Positions 8,779 through 19,982 of a stretch of 60,464 bases of DNA are shown here, one piece after another. A program made the translations under genes and the position numbers. Below the pieces are notes generated by a model that worked only from the letters and a program-made list of their open reading frames with translations, did not search any database and was not told the DNA's origin. How positions within the stretch are numbered: the first letter of the stretch is position 1; every line of letters begins with the position of its first letter. This DNA comes from Sporomusaceae bacterium (GTDB taxonomy: Bacteria > Bacillota_C > Negativicutes > Sporomusales_B > UBA7701), in NCBI GenBank assembly GCA_022839045.1, contig JALHDI010000006.1:1-60464 (forward strand). The letters run 5' to 3'.

Positions 8779-9606
8779 TGGGCGCCAAGCTGATTGTCGA
8801 GAACGTTTCCAAGGTTTTCATCGGCCATGGCCGTGAGGTGACGGCGCTGCAGCACACCGATTTTACGGTGGCCGAGAGCGAGTTCATCACCATCCTCGGG
8901 CCGTCGGGCTGCGGCAAGTCGACCATCCTGAAGATCATCGCCGGCCTGGAGGAGACTTCGAGCGGCCGGGTGACGCTGGACGGCCGGGAGGGACGGCCGG
9001 GAGATCAACAGGCCGGGCGCCGACCGCGGCATGGTGTTCCAGAGCTATACCCTCTTTCCGTGGCTGACGGTGGCGGAGAATATCGAGTTCGGCCTGGATG
9101 TGGCCGGACGCCCGAAGGCCGAGCGCCGGGATATCGCCGCCCATTATATCGCCAAGATCGGCCTGAAGGGGTTCGAGAAGGCGTACCCCGCCCATCTTTC
9201 CGGGGGGATGAAGCAGCGGGTGGCGATCGCCCGCGCGCTGGCCAACGACCCGCAGGTGCTGCTGATGGATGAGCCGTTCGGGGCGCTCGACGCCCAGACG
9301 CGGGCGGTGATGCAGGAGCTGCTGCTGAGCGTGTGGGAGGAGTCGCACAAGACCATTCTGTTCGTCACCCACGACGTCGACGAGGCGGTGTTCATGGGCG
9401 ACACGGTGTACGTGATGACGGCCCGCCCGGGGCGGATCAAGGCCCGCATCGCCGTGCCGCTGCCGCGGCCGCGCAGCTACGATATCAAGGTGGCGGACGT
9501 GTTCCTCGGCATCAAAAAGGAGATCCTCGGCCTGATCCGCGAGGAGAGCTGGAAGGCGGCCAACAGTCTGGAGCTTATGGAGGGTGGGCGCGATGAGGAA
9601 GTATAG
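8775..9606 (+). pseudogene. ABC transporter ATPase, frameshifted by a 13-bp duplication
   Basis: Energy-coupling subunit of the SsuABC/TauABC-type importer. The first part has Walker A (GPSGCGKST) and is read from 8775. Just after VTLDGRE the frame is lost. Bases 8979-8991 and 8992-9004 are a tandem duplication of 13 bases (12 of 13 identical), a +1 shift. Removing one copy joins the parts exactly ([27 protein letters not shown]) into a normal 272-residue ATPase. The downstream frame carries the Q-loop, LSGGMKQR signature, Walker B ([12 protein letters not shown]) and H-loop (VTHDVDEA). As written, only a short N-terminal fragment ending at 9272 is made. The cause may be a real mutation, a reversible slippage switch or a sequence error. 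Confidence 0.88.
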
Positions 9607-10093
9607 CATCTTCGAGACCGGCTGGGGCCGGGTCGCCGCGGTATGGTCGGCGGACGGCCTGTGGGCGCTGTCCTTTCCCCGCGCGTCGGCGGCGGAGGCG
9701 CTGGCTTCGCTGAAGACCGACGTGTCCGGGGCGGTGGAGGCGTACCCCGCGTGGGCGGACGGCCTGGACCGCGAGCTGAAAGGGTATTTCGCCGGGGAGC
9801 GGCTGGATTTTACGGCGCCGGTGGACTGGAGCGGCTATACGCCTTTCCAGGCGGCGGTGCTGCGCCATACGGCGGCCATCCCTTACGGCGTCGTCGAGGG
9901 CTACGGCCAGGTGGCCAGGGCGATCGGCCACCCCGGGGCGGCCCGCGCCGTGGGCGGGGCGCTGCATATCAACCGCACGCCGGTCGTCGTGCCCTGCCAC
10001 CGCGTGGTGGGGGCGGACGGCAGGCTGGTGGGCTTCGGCGGGGGATTGGACCGGAAGAAGGCGCTGCTGGATCTGGAACAGAGCTGCCGATAG
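9593..10093 (+). CDS. ogt: Methylated-DNA--protein-cysteine methyltransferase
   Basis: A 166-residue suicide DNA-repair protein that takes the alkyl group from O6-alkylguanine onto its active cysteine. The diagnostic PCHRVV motif, the preceding helix-turn-helix ([16 protein letters not shown]) and the GALHINRTP segment are present, followed by [17 protein letters not shown]. Start chosen at ATG 9593, 8 bases after GGAGGG, inside the end of the ATPase gene in another frame; GTG 9584 is less likely. It looks co-transcribed with the ABC genes without an obvious functional link. Confidence 0.93.
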   Translation: MRKYSIFETGWGRVAAVWSADGLWALSFPRASAAEALASLKTDVSGAVEAYPAWADGLDRELKGYFAGERLDFTAPVDWSGYTPFQAAVLRHTAAIPYGVVEGYGQVARAIGHPGAARAVGGALHINRTPVVVPCHRVVGADGRLVGFGGGLDRKKALLDLEQSCR

Positions 10094-10171
10094 CCGTTTC
10101 CTGACGAGAAAATCAGGCCGTTCGGGGCCGTCATCTGCGGCCTGCAAAATTTTTGCCGCAGAATAAAAATG

Positions 10172-10201
10172 TTGCCAGATATTTGTCCCTGAGGATATAA
10201 T
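10172..10201 (+). promoter_or_regulatory. SigmaA-type promoter
   Basis: TTGCCA (10172-10177), an 18-bp spacer, then TATAAT (10196-10201), 39 bases before the gene at 10240. Confidence 0.65.
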
Positions 10202-10239
10202 ATCTGTATTGGCAAAACGCACCGGGAGGGCGCGCGTAA

Positions 10240-10584
10240 GTGTCGGGCTTTCTGCTGAGAATTTTCATTAACGCGATCATCATCTGCACCATCGTCGCCG
10301 AACTGCCGGGCATCTTCGTCGATACCCTGGGCGGAACGCTGCTGGGTGCGGCCATCATCGGCATCGCCAACGCGGCGATCAGGCCGCTCATTACGCTGGC
10401 GGCGATGCCTTTGAACGCGGTGACGGTGGGGTCGTGCGCCTTTTTCACCAACCTCGTGGCGCCGCTGGCGGTGGTCAAGGCGCTGCCGGGGTTCCAGGTG
10501 TCGAGTTTTCTGGCGCCGTTGGCGGGGATTGTGCTGATGACGCTGTGCAGCTATACCGTGACGAGGGTAATTCAAGACCGGTAG
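10240..10584 (+). CDS. Small membrane protein, YvlD/phage-holin-4-like
   Basis: A 114-residue protein made almost entirely of four hydrophobic helices. The order and the loop IANAAIRPLITLAAMPLN match the YvlD/PF04020 holin-like membrane family, which is widespread in Firmicutes and has no settled biochemical role. GTG start at 10240 with GGGAGGG upstream. It has its own promoter (10172) and terminator (10604), so it is a one-gene unit. Confidence 0.75.
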   Translation: MSGFLLRIFINAIIICTIVAELPGIFVDTLGGTLLGAAIIGIANAAIRPLITLAAMPLNAVTVGSCAFFTNLVAPLAVVKALPGFQVSSFLAPLAGIVLMTLCSYTVTRVIQDR

Positions 10585-10603
10585 GAGATAATAATCGGCA
10601 AGG

Positions 10604-10632
10604 AAAAGGCGCCTCGGTCGAGGCGCCTTTTT
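10604..10632. terminator. Two-way terminator
   Basis: AAAAGGCGCCTC/GAGGCGCCTTTTT stem with a 4-base loop. The A-run on the left and T-run on the right let it stop both the membrane-protein gene (+) and the convergent barrel gene (-). Confidence 0.88.
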
Positions 10633-10634
10633 GT

Positions 10635-11270
10635 CTAGAACTTGTAGGTGAGGCCGAGGCCGAACCCCTTGGTGGTGGTGTCGAGTTCGTAGTCGTTGAC
10701 CTTCAGGTCATCGATGCGCTTGTAGCGGTAGAAGAGGTTGACGTCGAGGTCTTTGGCGAGGGCGTAGGCGAAGCCCGCCTCGGCGTTGAGGAGGCTGCTG
10801 CCGGCGCCGACGATGCCGTAGAGGGTGGTCTTCTTGCCGAGTTCGGTGGTGCCGATCAGGCCGACCTGCCAGGTGCTCTTGTTGTCAAGGGAGAGGCCCG
10901 GGTAGTTGGTGGTCAGCTTGGCCTGGTGCCAGCCGGCGAAGGCGGACAGGTTCTTGTCGAGCTTGTAGAGGATGTTGACTTCCTGGCTCCTGACGCCGGC
11001 GTGGTAGCCGTCGTAGTCCTTGCTGACGGGGTTGAAGTAGCGGTACTGGATGGCCCAGTTGTTGCCGAGGCCGGCGGTGAGGCCGAAGTCGTAGTTGCCG
11101 TTCTTGCCGTCGATGGTCTCGCCTTCGGCTTCCAGGTCGAGGCTGGGCGTCCAGTTGACGTCGAGGGCCACCTTGCCGGCCGAGTAGTCGGTAAGCGGGC
11201 TGGCCGTCGTTACGCCCGCCGTCATGAAGGTGCAAAGCAGCACCGCGAGGATTACCGCGAGTTTTTTCAT
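10635..11270 (-). CDS. Outer-membrane beta-barrel protein
   Basis: A 211-residue exported protein with a Sec signal peptide (KKLAVILAVLLCTFMTAG, cleavage near ASP). The mature part alternates polar and aromatic residues in short strands (WAIQYRYFNPV, VNILYKL, DVNLFYRYKR) and ends GLTYKF, with the terminal phenylalanine expected for the BAM insertion signal. This supports an outer membrane, hence a diderm cell. Start at 11270 follows AAAGGAGG. It is divergent from the HAD gene. The small size suggests an 8- to 10-strand barrel; the cargo or role is unknown. Confidence 0.82.
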   Translation of the reverse strand: MKKLAVILAVLLCTFMTAGVTTASPLTDYSAGKVALDVNWTPSLDLEAEGETIDGKNGNYDFGLTAGLGNNWAIQYRYFNPVSKDYDGYHAGVRSQEVNILYKLDKNLSAFAGWHQAKLTTNYPGLSLDNKSTWQVGLIGTTELGKKTTLYGIVGAGSSLLNAEAGFAYALAKDLDVNLFYRYKRIDDLKVNDYELDTTTKGFGLGLTYKF

Positions 11271-11368
11271 TCCGTTACACCTCCTTTCTTCTGGAATCTA
11301 TAGCTAGACTATGCAGTCAGCGCCAAAAATGATTCATGGAAAATTTATCCAAACTCGGAGGAACCGCG

Positions 11369-12166
11369 ATGCCTATCAAACTGATCGCCGTTGATCTCGA
11401 CGACACGCTTCTCGATCATAGCCGCACGATTTCGCCCCGGGCCCGCGCCGCGATCGCGGCGGCGGTGGCGCAGGGCGTGACGGTGACGGTGGCTACCGGC
11501 CGCATGTTCCGCTCGGCGCTGCCGTACGCGCGGCAGCTCGGGCTGGACGTGCCGCTGATAACGTATAACGGGGCGCTGGTAAAGTGCGGCCTTTCGGGGG
11601 AGACGCTCCGCCATCTGCCGCTCGATATGGCGACGGCCCGCGAGCTGCTCGCGCTGTTCCGGGAGCGCGGCTGGTACGTGCAGGTGTACCTCGACGACGT
11701 CCTTTATGTGCGGGAGCGCGACGCGAACGCCCGATTGTACGAGACGATCGCCGGCGTTACGGCGGTGCCGGTGGGGGACGGGCTGTGGTCGCCGGCGGGG
11801 CCGCCGACCAAGATGCTGGCGATGGGCGACCCGGCGGATATCCCGGCGATCGAGGCGGCCGTCCTCGCCGTCGGCGGCGACAGGGTGTACACGGCGGCTT
11901 CGAAGACCAATTACCTGGAGATGACCGACCCGGCCGCCAACAAGGGGGCGGCTCTCGCCTTCCTGGCCGGTCGGCTGGGAATTGACCGGTCCGAGGTGAT
12001 GGCGATCGGCGATTCGAGCAACGACCTGGATATGATCGAGTACGCCGGCTGGGGGGTGGCGATGGGCAACGCCAGCGAACGGGTGAAGGCGGCGGCCCAA
12101 GCGGTGACGGACGCCAACGACGCCGACGGCGTGGCGACGGCGATCGAGAAGTATGTGCTGAAATAG
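11369..12166 (+). CDS. Cof-type HAD hydrolase
   Basis: A 265-residue cytoplasmic sugar- or nucleotide-phosphate phosphatase of the Cof/YbiV subfamily (HAD type IIB cap). Motif I DLDDTLLD carries the nucleophile and general acid. VATGRM is motif II, the lysine of ANKGAALAFL is motif III, and GDSSNDLDMIEYA is motif IV. Start chosen at ATG 11369, after CTCGGAGGAACC, rather than 11336. Single gene with a terminator at 12174. The substrate cannot be inferred. Confidence 0.92.
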   Translation: MPIKLIAVDLDDTLLDHSRTISPRARAAIAAAVAQGVTVTVATGRMFRSALPYARQLGLDVPLITYNGALVKCGLSGETLRHLPLDMATARELLALFRERGWYVQVYLDDVLYVRERDANARLYETIAGVTAVPVGDGLWSPAGPPTKMLAMGDPADIPAIEAAVLAVGGDRVYTAASKTNYLEMTDPAANKGAALAFLAGRLGIDRSEVMAIGDSSNDLDMIEYAGWGVAMGNASERVKAAAQAVTDANDADGVATAIEKYVLK

Positions 12167-12173
12167 GCAAGAT

Positions 12174-12202
12174 AAAGAGGCTGCTGCAGCAGCCTCTTTT
12201 TT
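12174..12202 (+). terminator. Terminator after the HAD gene
   Basis: AAAGAGGCTGCT/AGCAGCCTCTTT with almost no loop, ending in T6. Confidence 0.88.
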
Positions 12203-12240
12203 CGTGGGCGGGAAGTGCCCGCCCGCTACTGCCCGAAGTG

Positions 12241-13380
12241 TCAATACGCCTGACAGGCGAGGTGGTCGAGCACCGCGCGGACGAGGACGCCGACGCCGGC
12301 GGCGATGGCTTCCTCGCAGGCGTCGCCGACGGGCTGGCGGCCGGGCGGCCAGCGGCGGGAGGGCCCCGAGCCGAGCGCGCAGCAGGCGCCGGGCACGGTC
12401 CGGGTGTAGTGGGCGAAGTCGTCGCCGGCCGGGCTGGGCGGCAGGCGCAGGATGTTTTCCCGGCCGACGACGCTGGCGGCGCTTTCTTCGAGACGGGCGG
12501 TGAGGCGGGCGTCGTTGACGAGCGGCGGGCAGCCCTGGCTGTAGACGAACCGGTAGCTGGCGCCGTGGGCGGCGGTGATGCCGGCTACCAGGCGTTCGAT
12601 TTTTTCCGGCAGCCCGGTGCGGGCGCTTTCGGTTAGCGACGCGGCCGTGCCGGCGAGTTCGACCCGGTCGGCGATGCGGCCGGCGTGGCTGCCGCCTTTG
12701 ATGGTGCCGACGGTGATGGTTGCGGCCCCCAGGGGGCCGGGCTGGCGGCTGACGACGGCCTGCAGGCCGCTCACCACCTGGGCGGCGACGACGATGGCGT
12801 CGACTGCGGGGCCGGGCTGGGATCCGTGGCCGAGTACGGTTATTCTGATGTCGTCGGTGGCGGCCGCGGCCTGGCCGTAGGTCAGGCCGACCTGGCCGGC
12901 GCCGAGCGCGCCGGCGGGCCGGAAGCCGAATACCGCCGTTACCGGCGGGTCGCCCAGCACGCCCTGTTCGATCATCCGCCGCGCGTTGCCTTCCCCGGCG
13001 GGCTGGAAGATGAATTTGACCGCACCGGGCAGCGCGGGCAGGTCGGCGAGGACCATCGCGGCGCCGAGGGCGACAGCGACGCCGGCGCCATCGTCGCGGC
13101 CGGCGTCGGGTTCGCAGCCCGGGGGCTGGTCGCCGTCTCCGCGGCCGGGCGAAGGCCCGAGGCCGGCCAGGACGGCCACGGCCGGGCCGGGACCGGGCAG
13201 GAGGCCGGTGACGCCGCCTTCGATGCCGGAGACGGTTTTGAGGCCGAGGGTGGCCAGGGTGGCGGCGACGAGCGGGGCGACGTTCCTTTCCCTGAGGGCC
13301 GTTCCCGGCTGGCGGCGCAGCTGGCGGCAGAGCACGGCCAGGGTGGGCAGGTATTCGGCGACGAGCGGATGCCAGGACAT
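12241..13380 (-). CDS. M20-family amidohydrolase homologue lacking metal ligands
   Basis: A 379-residue protein that aligns along its whole length with M20D amidohydrolases (aminobenzoyl-glutamate or IAA-amino-acid hydrolase type). Conserved anchors are ALGAAMVLAD, VKFIFQPA, ATITVGTIKGG and PPLVNDARL. The metal and catalytic positions are replaced. The DxDALP stretch reads GLGPSP, HACGHDGH reads DAGRDDGA, the EE pair in QPAEE reads QPAGE, and the GLH and GGHGAMPH histidines are gone. It should therefore not act as a metallopeptidase. Start at 13380 follows GGGGAGG with 7-base spacing. It is divergent from the biotin operon. Confidence 0.8.
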   Translation of the reverse strand: MSWHPLVAEYLPTLAVLCRQLRRQPGTALRERNVAPLVAATLATLGLKTVSGIEGGVTGLLPGPGPAVAVLAGLGPSPGRGDGDQPPGCEPDAGRDDGAGVAVALGAAMVLADLPALPGAVKFIFQPAGEGNARRMIEQGVLGDPPVTAVFGFRPAGALGAGQVGLTYGQAAAATDDIRITVLGHGSQPGPAVDAIVVAAQVVSGLQAVVSRQPGPLGAATITVGTIKGGSHAGRIADRVELAGTAASLTESARTGLPEKIERLVAGITAAHGASYRFVYSQGCPPLVNDARLTARLEESAASVVGRENILRLPPSPAGDDFAHYTRTVPGACCALGSGPSRRWPPGRQPVGDACEEAIAAGVGVLVRAVLDHLACQAY

Positions 13381-13507
13381 CGTAAAACCTCCCCGCGGGT
13401 TTATGGGTTCAGAAACAGTATATGCGCCGCGGCGGCGAAAAGACGCCGGGCGACGCCTGCCCGGGCGTGCGGCGCAGTGAAGGCCGGCAGGGCATGCGGG
13501 GATGGCA

Positions 13508-13536
13508 TTTACAAATGACACAATATGGTGTATATT
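13508..13536 (+). promoter_or_regulatory. Promoter of the biotin operon
   Basis: TTTACA (13508-13513), a 17-bp spacer, then TATATT (13531-13536). The first BirA-type operator begins just downstream, so a bound repressor would cover the start of transcription. Confidence 0.75.
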
Positions 13537-13541
13537 TATAT

Positions 13542-13573
13542 CGGTTAACCTAAAAGCAATAAAAGGTTAACCG
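13542..13573 (+). promoter_or_regulatory. BirA-type operator 1
   Basis: CGGTTAACC, 14 bases, GGTTAACCG. Half-sites, spacing and symmetry fit the BirA repressor box (TTGTTAACC-N14-16-GGTTAACAA). The dyad extends outward in perfect complement (TATATCGGTTAACCT/AGGTTAACCGATATA, 13537-13578). Confidence 0.82.
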
Positions 13574-13588
13574 ATATATTTGCCAACA

Positions 13589-13620
13589 TGGTAAACTTTA
13601 TTCAACAACAAGGTTAACAA
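13589..13620 (+). promoter_or_regulatory. BirA-type operator 2 (weaker)
   Basis: TGGTAAACT (13589-13597), 14 bases, GGTTAACAA (13612-13620). The right half matches the BirA consensus exactly and the left half loosely. It sits in the leader just before the ribosome site of the first gene. Confidence 0.6.
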
Positions 13621-13634
13621 TGGGAGGCGGCGGT

Positions 13635-14126
13635 ATGCGTATCCGCTGGTTGAGCGAGACCGGCCTGTTGGCGGCGCTGATTTTCCTTACCGGGGCGTTC
13701 AAGCTGCCGGGGCTTTTGCCGGGGACGGAGTTTCAACTGTCGGCGCCGCTGGCGGTGGCGGTCTGCGCCGTCTTCGGGTTCCGCCAATACATAACGGCCG
13801 GGGTTATCGCCAGCATCATCGGCCTGGCGCTCGGGACGCAGAATTTCCTCAATGTTTTCATCGCCATGGTTTTCCGGCTGACGGTCGGCGGCGTGCTGGC
13901 CCTGGGCGGCACGTCGTGGCCGGTGGTGGCGCTGGCCGGCCCGGTCGGGTCGGTCGTGGCCAGGCTGTCGCTGGCCGTGGTCGTGGGCAAGGCGGCGACG
14001 GCGCTGGTCGTGGCCGCCTTGCCGGGGATGGCGTACACCGCCCTGGCGGCGTGGCCGCTGACGGTTTTGCTGCGGAAGGTGAAAACGGCTACGGGGAGGA
14101 TGGTGGACGATGCTTTACAGCGTTAG
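13635..14126 (+). CDS. Membrane protein leading the biotin operon, ECF S-component-like
   Basis: A 163-residue integral membrane protein with about five or six hydrophobic helices. An early acidic-proline segment (KLPGLLPGTEFQLSAPLAVA) resembles substrate-binding S components of ECF vitamin transporters, but it is not a clear BioY. It is the first gene after the BirA operators and overlaps bioW, so it is very probably a biotin-regulon transporter, for biotin, pimelate or another precursor. Start at ATG 13635 (GGGAGG, 8-base spacing), not 13620, which lies within operator 2. The substrate is inference only. Confidence 0.65.
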   Translation: MRIRWLSETGLLAALIFLTGAFKLPGLLPGTEFQLSAPLAVAVCAVFGFRQYITAGVIASIIGLALGTQNFLNVFIAMVFRLTVGGVLALGGTSWPVVALAGPVGSVVARLSLAVVVGKAATALVVAALPGMAYTALAAWPLTVLLRKVKTATGRMVDDALQR

Positions 14127-14874
14127 GATGCGGGCGGCCCAGGGTGGAGACCATGCCGCCGGGGGGCGCCATATCTCCGGGGCGGAACGGCTGGTGCCCC
14201 CGGGCGAAGCGGCGGCGTTGGCCGGGGAGCTGGTGGAGCGGGCCTTGGGCCACAGCCGCGGCCGGGCGGATTTCATCAATGTCACGGTGGAGGCGGTGGC
14301 GGCGCAGGCGGTGCGGCTGGTGCCGCTGCCCGCCGTCAGGACGGTGGCGGTGGCCGACGCGACGGCCGGCAGGACCGCGGCCCTGGAGGAACTGGTGAGG
14401 GCCGGGGTGAGCGAGCAGGCGGCGTTGGCGGGCATCGGGGCGCTGACGGCTCTGCCCGACAGCATGCGGGGCGCGATGATCTTGTGCGCCGCCAGCGGGC
14501 GCCGGCTCGACGGAAGCGGCGAACGGGGCATAAGGGTGTCGCGGATGGACGCGGCGGATGGGGCGGCCCTGCTGGCGGCCCTTCGCAGGCGGGGCTTGGC
14601 CAACGACCATGTGCGCGAGGCGCTGGTGCTGGCGGCCAAGGTGGCGGCCGGCCCCGGGATGGCGGCCGAGCTGTGCTGGTCAGACGACCCGGAGTATACC
14701 GCGGGGTATGTGGCTTCCCGGCGGGGCTATTGCCGGTTTGCCCATCTCAAGGAGTACGGGCATCCGGTGGGTGGCCGGGTATTTTTTGCCGCTGCGGGCT
14801 GCGACGTCGCCGCGCTGGTCGATTATCTGGAGCGCCAGCCGGTGCTGGCGACGCTGGCGAACTGGGAGGAATGA
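14110..14874 (+). CDS. bioW: 6-carboxyhexanoate--CoA ligase
   Basis: A 254-residue pimeloyl-CoA synthetase. It activates pimelate with ATP and CoA, the entry step of Firmicute-type biotin synthesis. Family motifs are clear: VRMRAAQGGDHAAGGRHISG at the N-terminus, ERGIRVSRMD, and the C-terminal SDDPEYTAGYVAS with HLKEYGHPVGGRVFF. Length is normal. It starts inside the end of the membrane-protein gene and is followed 3 bases later by bioF. Use of BioW means the cell relies on free pimelate rather than on BioC/BioH. Confidence 0.95.
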   Translation: MLYSVRMRAAQGGDHAAGGRHISGAERLVPPGEAAALAGELVERALGHSRGRADFINVTVEAVAAQAVRLVPLPAVRTVAVADATAGRTAALEELVRAGVSEQAALAGIGALTALPDSMRGAMILCAASGRRLDGSGERGIRVSRMDAADGAALLAALRRRGLANDHVREALVLAAKVAAGPGMAAELCWSDDPEYTAGYVASRRGYCRFAHLKEYGHPVGGRVFFAAAGCDVAALVDYLERQPVLATLANWEE

Positions 14875-14877
14875 CGG

Positions 14878-18135
<3,258 letters not shown>

Positions 18136-18219
18136 TTGCAGGGGTTCGGGGCGCGGCGGGAGAAGTATAGAGTATCGCCTGTCGAGGCGATATGACCTTT
18201 ATCCCCGAGGTGATCGACT

Positions 18220-18867
18220 TTGAACCGCGAAGGTGTGAAAAAGCTGCTCCTCGAACAGGACTGGGAGGAGGTCGTCCGGCTGGCGCTCGTCGACCGGCGC
18301 GTGCTGCGCGTCCTCCTCGGCCTGCTCTACGACGCCGACGACTACGCGCACTGGCTGGCGATCGACGCCATCGGCCGCTACGGGGGCAGGACGGCCGCCG
18401 ACAACCCGGAGAAGACGCGGGACCTGATCCGTCGCCTGCTGTGGACGCTGAACGACGAAAGCGGCGGCAATCCCTGGGGAGCGACCGGGGCGATCGGCGC
18501 GGTGATCGCCGCCCGGCCCGATCTGTTCGCCGGCTACCTGTCGATGATCTGCCCGTTCCACGACGACGTGAACATTTACCCGGAGTTTATCTGGTCGGTG
18601 GCCGCGGTGGGCCGCACCCGCCCCGACCTGGCGGGCGAGTACGTCCCCTTCCTGCTGGCGGCCCTCGACCACGCCGCGGCCGGCATCCGCGGGTACGCCG
18701 CGTGGTGCCTGGGCGTGCTGCGGGCCCCGGAGGCGGCGGCCGCCCTTGAGGCCCGCCGGGGGGACGTCGCCGAGGCGGCGGTGTACGAGGGCGACGGGGT
18801 GTACCGCCGGCGCGCGGTCGGCGCGATCGCCGCCGAGAGCCTGGCGGCGATAGGGGCGCGGGTTTGA
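18220..18867 (+). CDS. HEAT-repeat-like protein
   Basis: A 215-residue helical protein with repeated two-helix units (WLAIDAIGRYGGRT, WGATGAIGAVIAARP, YAAWCLGVLRAPEAA), typical of HEAT or PBS-lyase-type repeats. It resembles the DVU0298-type proteins of anaerobes, which probably mediate protein contacts. No catalytic motif is seen. The TTG start at 18220 is chosen because CCGAGGTG lies upstream and no in-frame ATG fits. The stop is overlapped by the left arm of a hairpin repeat. Function unknown. Confidence 0.65.
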   Translation: MNREGVKKLLLEQDWEEVVRLALVDRRVLRVLLGLLYDADDYAHWLAIDAIGRYGGRTAADNPEKTRDLIRRLLWTLNDESGGNPWGATGAIGAVIAARPDLFAGYLSMICPFHDDVNIYPEFIWSVAAVGRTRPDLAGEYVPFLLAALDHAAAGIRGYAAWCLGVLRAPEAAAALEARRGDVAEAAVYEGDGVYRRRAVGAIAAESLAAIGARV

Positions 18868-18983
18868 CCGCTCAGAAGTCCCCGGATGCAAGGCGCACCG
18901 CAAGACGCGCCGCGACGCGTACTCGGACGTACGCTAGCAAGCGGCTGAGGAGCAACGCCGCAGACGGGGGCTTCTGAGCGGTC
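18866..18983. repeat. Intergenic hairpin repeat, copy 3
   Basis: GACCGCTCAGAAGTCCCC pairs with GGGGGCTTCTGAGCGGTC. The inner part holds GGATGCAAGGCG, CGTACTCGGACGTACGCTAG, CAAGCGGCTGAGGAGCAACG and CCGCAGACGG. This copy has the most completely paired outer stem, and its left arm overlaps the stop codon of the preceding gene. Confidence 0.85.
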
Positions 18984-19042
18984 TGCCTTTTGCATTTTGG
19001 GGAATAATGACCTATAATTGGATATATATAAGGGGGGATACG

Positions 19043-19768
19043 ATGCGGTTCGTAGCCGACCTGCACGTTCATACCGTCGCCAGCGGGCATGCTTACAGCA
19101 CGGTGCTGGAGGTCGCCCGCGCCGCCGCCGACAGGGGACTGGCGATGATCGCCGTCACCGACCACGGGCCGGCGATGCCGGGAGGGCCGCATGCCTACCA
19201 TTTCAGCAACCAGTTCTGCATGCCCGAGAGCATTTTCGGCGTAAGGGTGCTGAAGGGCGTCGAGGCGAACGTGATGGACCGCGACGGCGCCCTCGACCTG
19301 GACGAAGGCCGCCTGGCGAAGATGGAGATCGTGCTGGCCGGGCTGCACACTCTCTGCGCCCCGTACGGCACGGTGGACGAGAACACGGCGATGATGATCA
19401 ATACGATCAGGAACCCCTGGGTGGACGTTATCGTGCATCCGGGGAACCCGGAATACCTCATCGACGAGGAGGCGGTGGTCCGGGCGGCGGCGGAGCAGGG
19501 CGTGGCCCTGGAGATCAACAACAGCTCGCTGACCGTCTCCCGCAAGGGCAGCCTGCCCCACTGCGACCACATCGCCTGCCTGGCGAAGGAGTACGGCTGC
19601 AAGATTCTCATGGGTTCGGACAGCCATTTCGCCTATTCCGTAGGCGACTTCGGCGCGGCCGCCGCGATCGTCGCCAGGAACGGCATCGACCCGGAAAACG
19701 TGCTCAATACGTCGGTGGAGGCAATCACGCGCTATCTAAAGGAGCGCCGGGATAAAAGACCGAAATGA
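19043..19768 (+). CDS. PHP-domain phosphatase (YcdX-like)
   Basis: A 241-residue metal-dependent phosphoesterase. The PHP metal-site motifs are present: DLHVHTVASGHA, AVTDHGPAMPG, KGVEANV with the bridging glutamate, IVHPGNPEY, and the C-terminal GSDSHFAY. This matches the YcdX family of trinuclear-zinc phosphatases. Start chosen at ATG 19043, 5 bases after an AGGGGGG ribosome site; an upstream ATG at 19007 would run through that site. It lies between two hairpin repeats. The substrate is unknown. Confidence 0.88.
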   Translation: MRFVADLHVHTVASGHAYSTVLEVARAAADRGLAMIAVTDHGPAMPGGPHAYHFSNQFCMPESIFGVRVLKGVEANVMDRDGALDLDEGRLAKMEIVLAGLHTLCAPYGTVDENTAMMINTIRNPWVDVIVHPGNPEYLIDEEAVVRAAAEQGVALEINNSSLTVSRKGSLPHCDHIACLAKEYGCKILMGSDSHFAYSVGDFGAAAAIVARNGIDPENVLNTSVEAITRYLKERRDKRPK

Positions 19769-19779
19769 TTTTGGGCTTA

Positions 19780-19970
19780 GACCGTTCAGAAAGCCCTAGA
19801 TGCACGTCCTGATTACCCTGACCTTATCAGCGTTCTATGCTGTAGGCGATTATTACGCGTGCAGTGTGCGGGGCGCGTCGAGGCTGGCGCAAGCGCCCGG
19901 CCGCGTACTCGGACGTACGCTAGCAAGCAAACGAAGACGCAAGAGCGCAGATAGGGCTTTATCAACGGTC
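19780..19970. repeat. Intergenic hairpin repeat, copy 4
   Basis: GACCGTTCAGAAAGCCCTA pairs with TAGGGCTTTATCAACGGTC. Its left inner half (CACGTCCTGATTAC...GTGCAGTGTGCGGGGCGC) is shared with the copy at 54561 and differs from the other copies, so two subfamilies exist. The core CGTACTCGGACGTACGCTAG is conserved. Confidence 0.8.
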
Positions 19971-19982
19971 GTAGGGGGTATT

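Noticed and set aside
12241..13380. Frameshift as the cause of the odd M20 motifs
   Set aside because: Family anchors before, between and after the altered motifs stay in one frame with correct spacing, so substitution is the better explanation.
19800..19982. N-terminal extension of RapZ
   Set aside because: The extension translates the hairpin repeat; the ribosome site and family start are at 19983.
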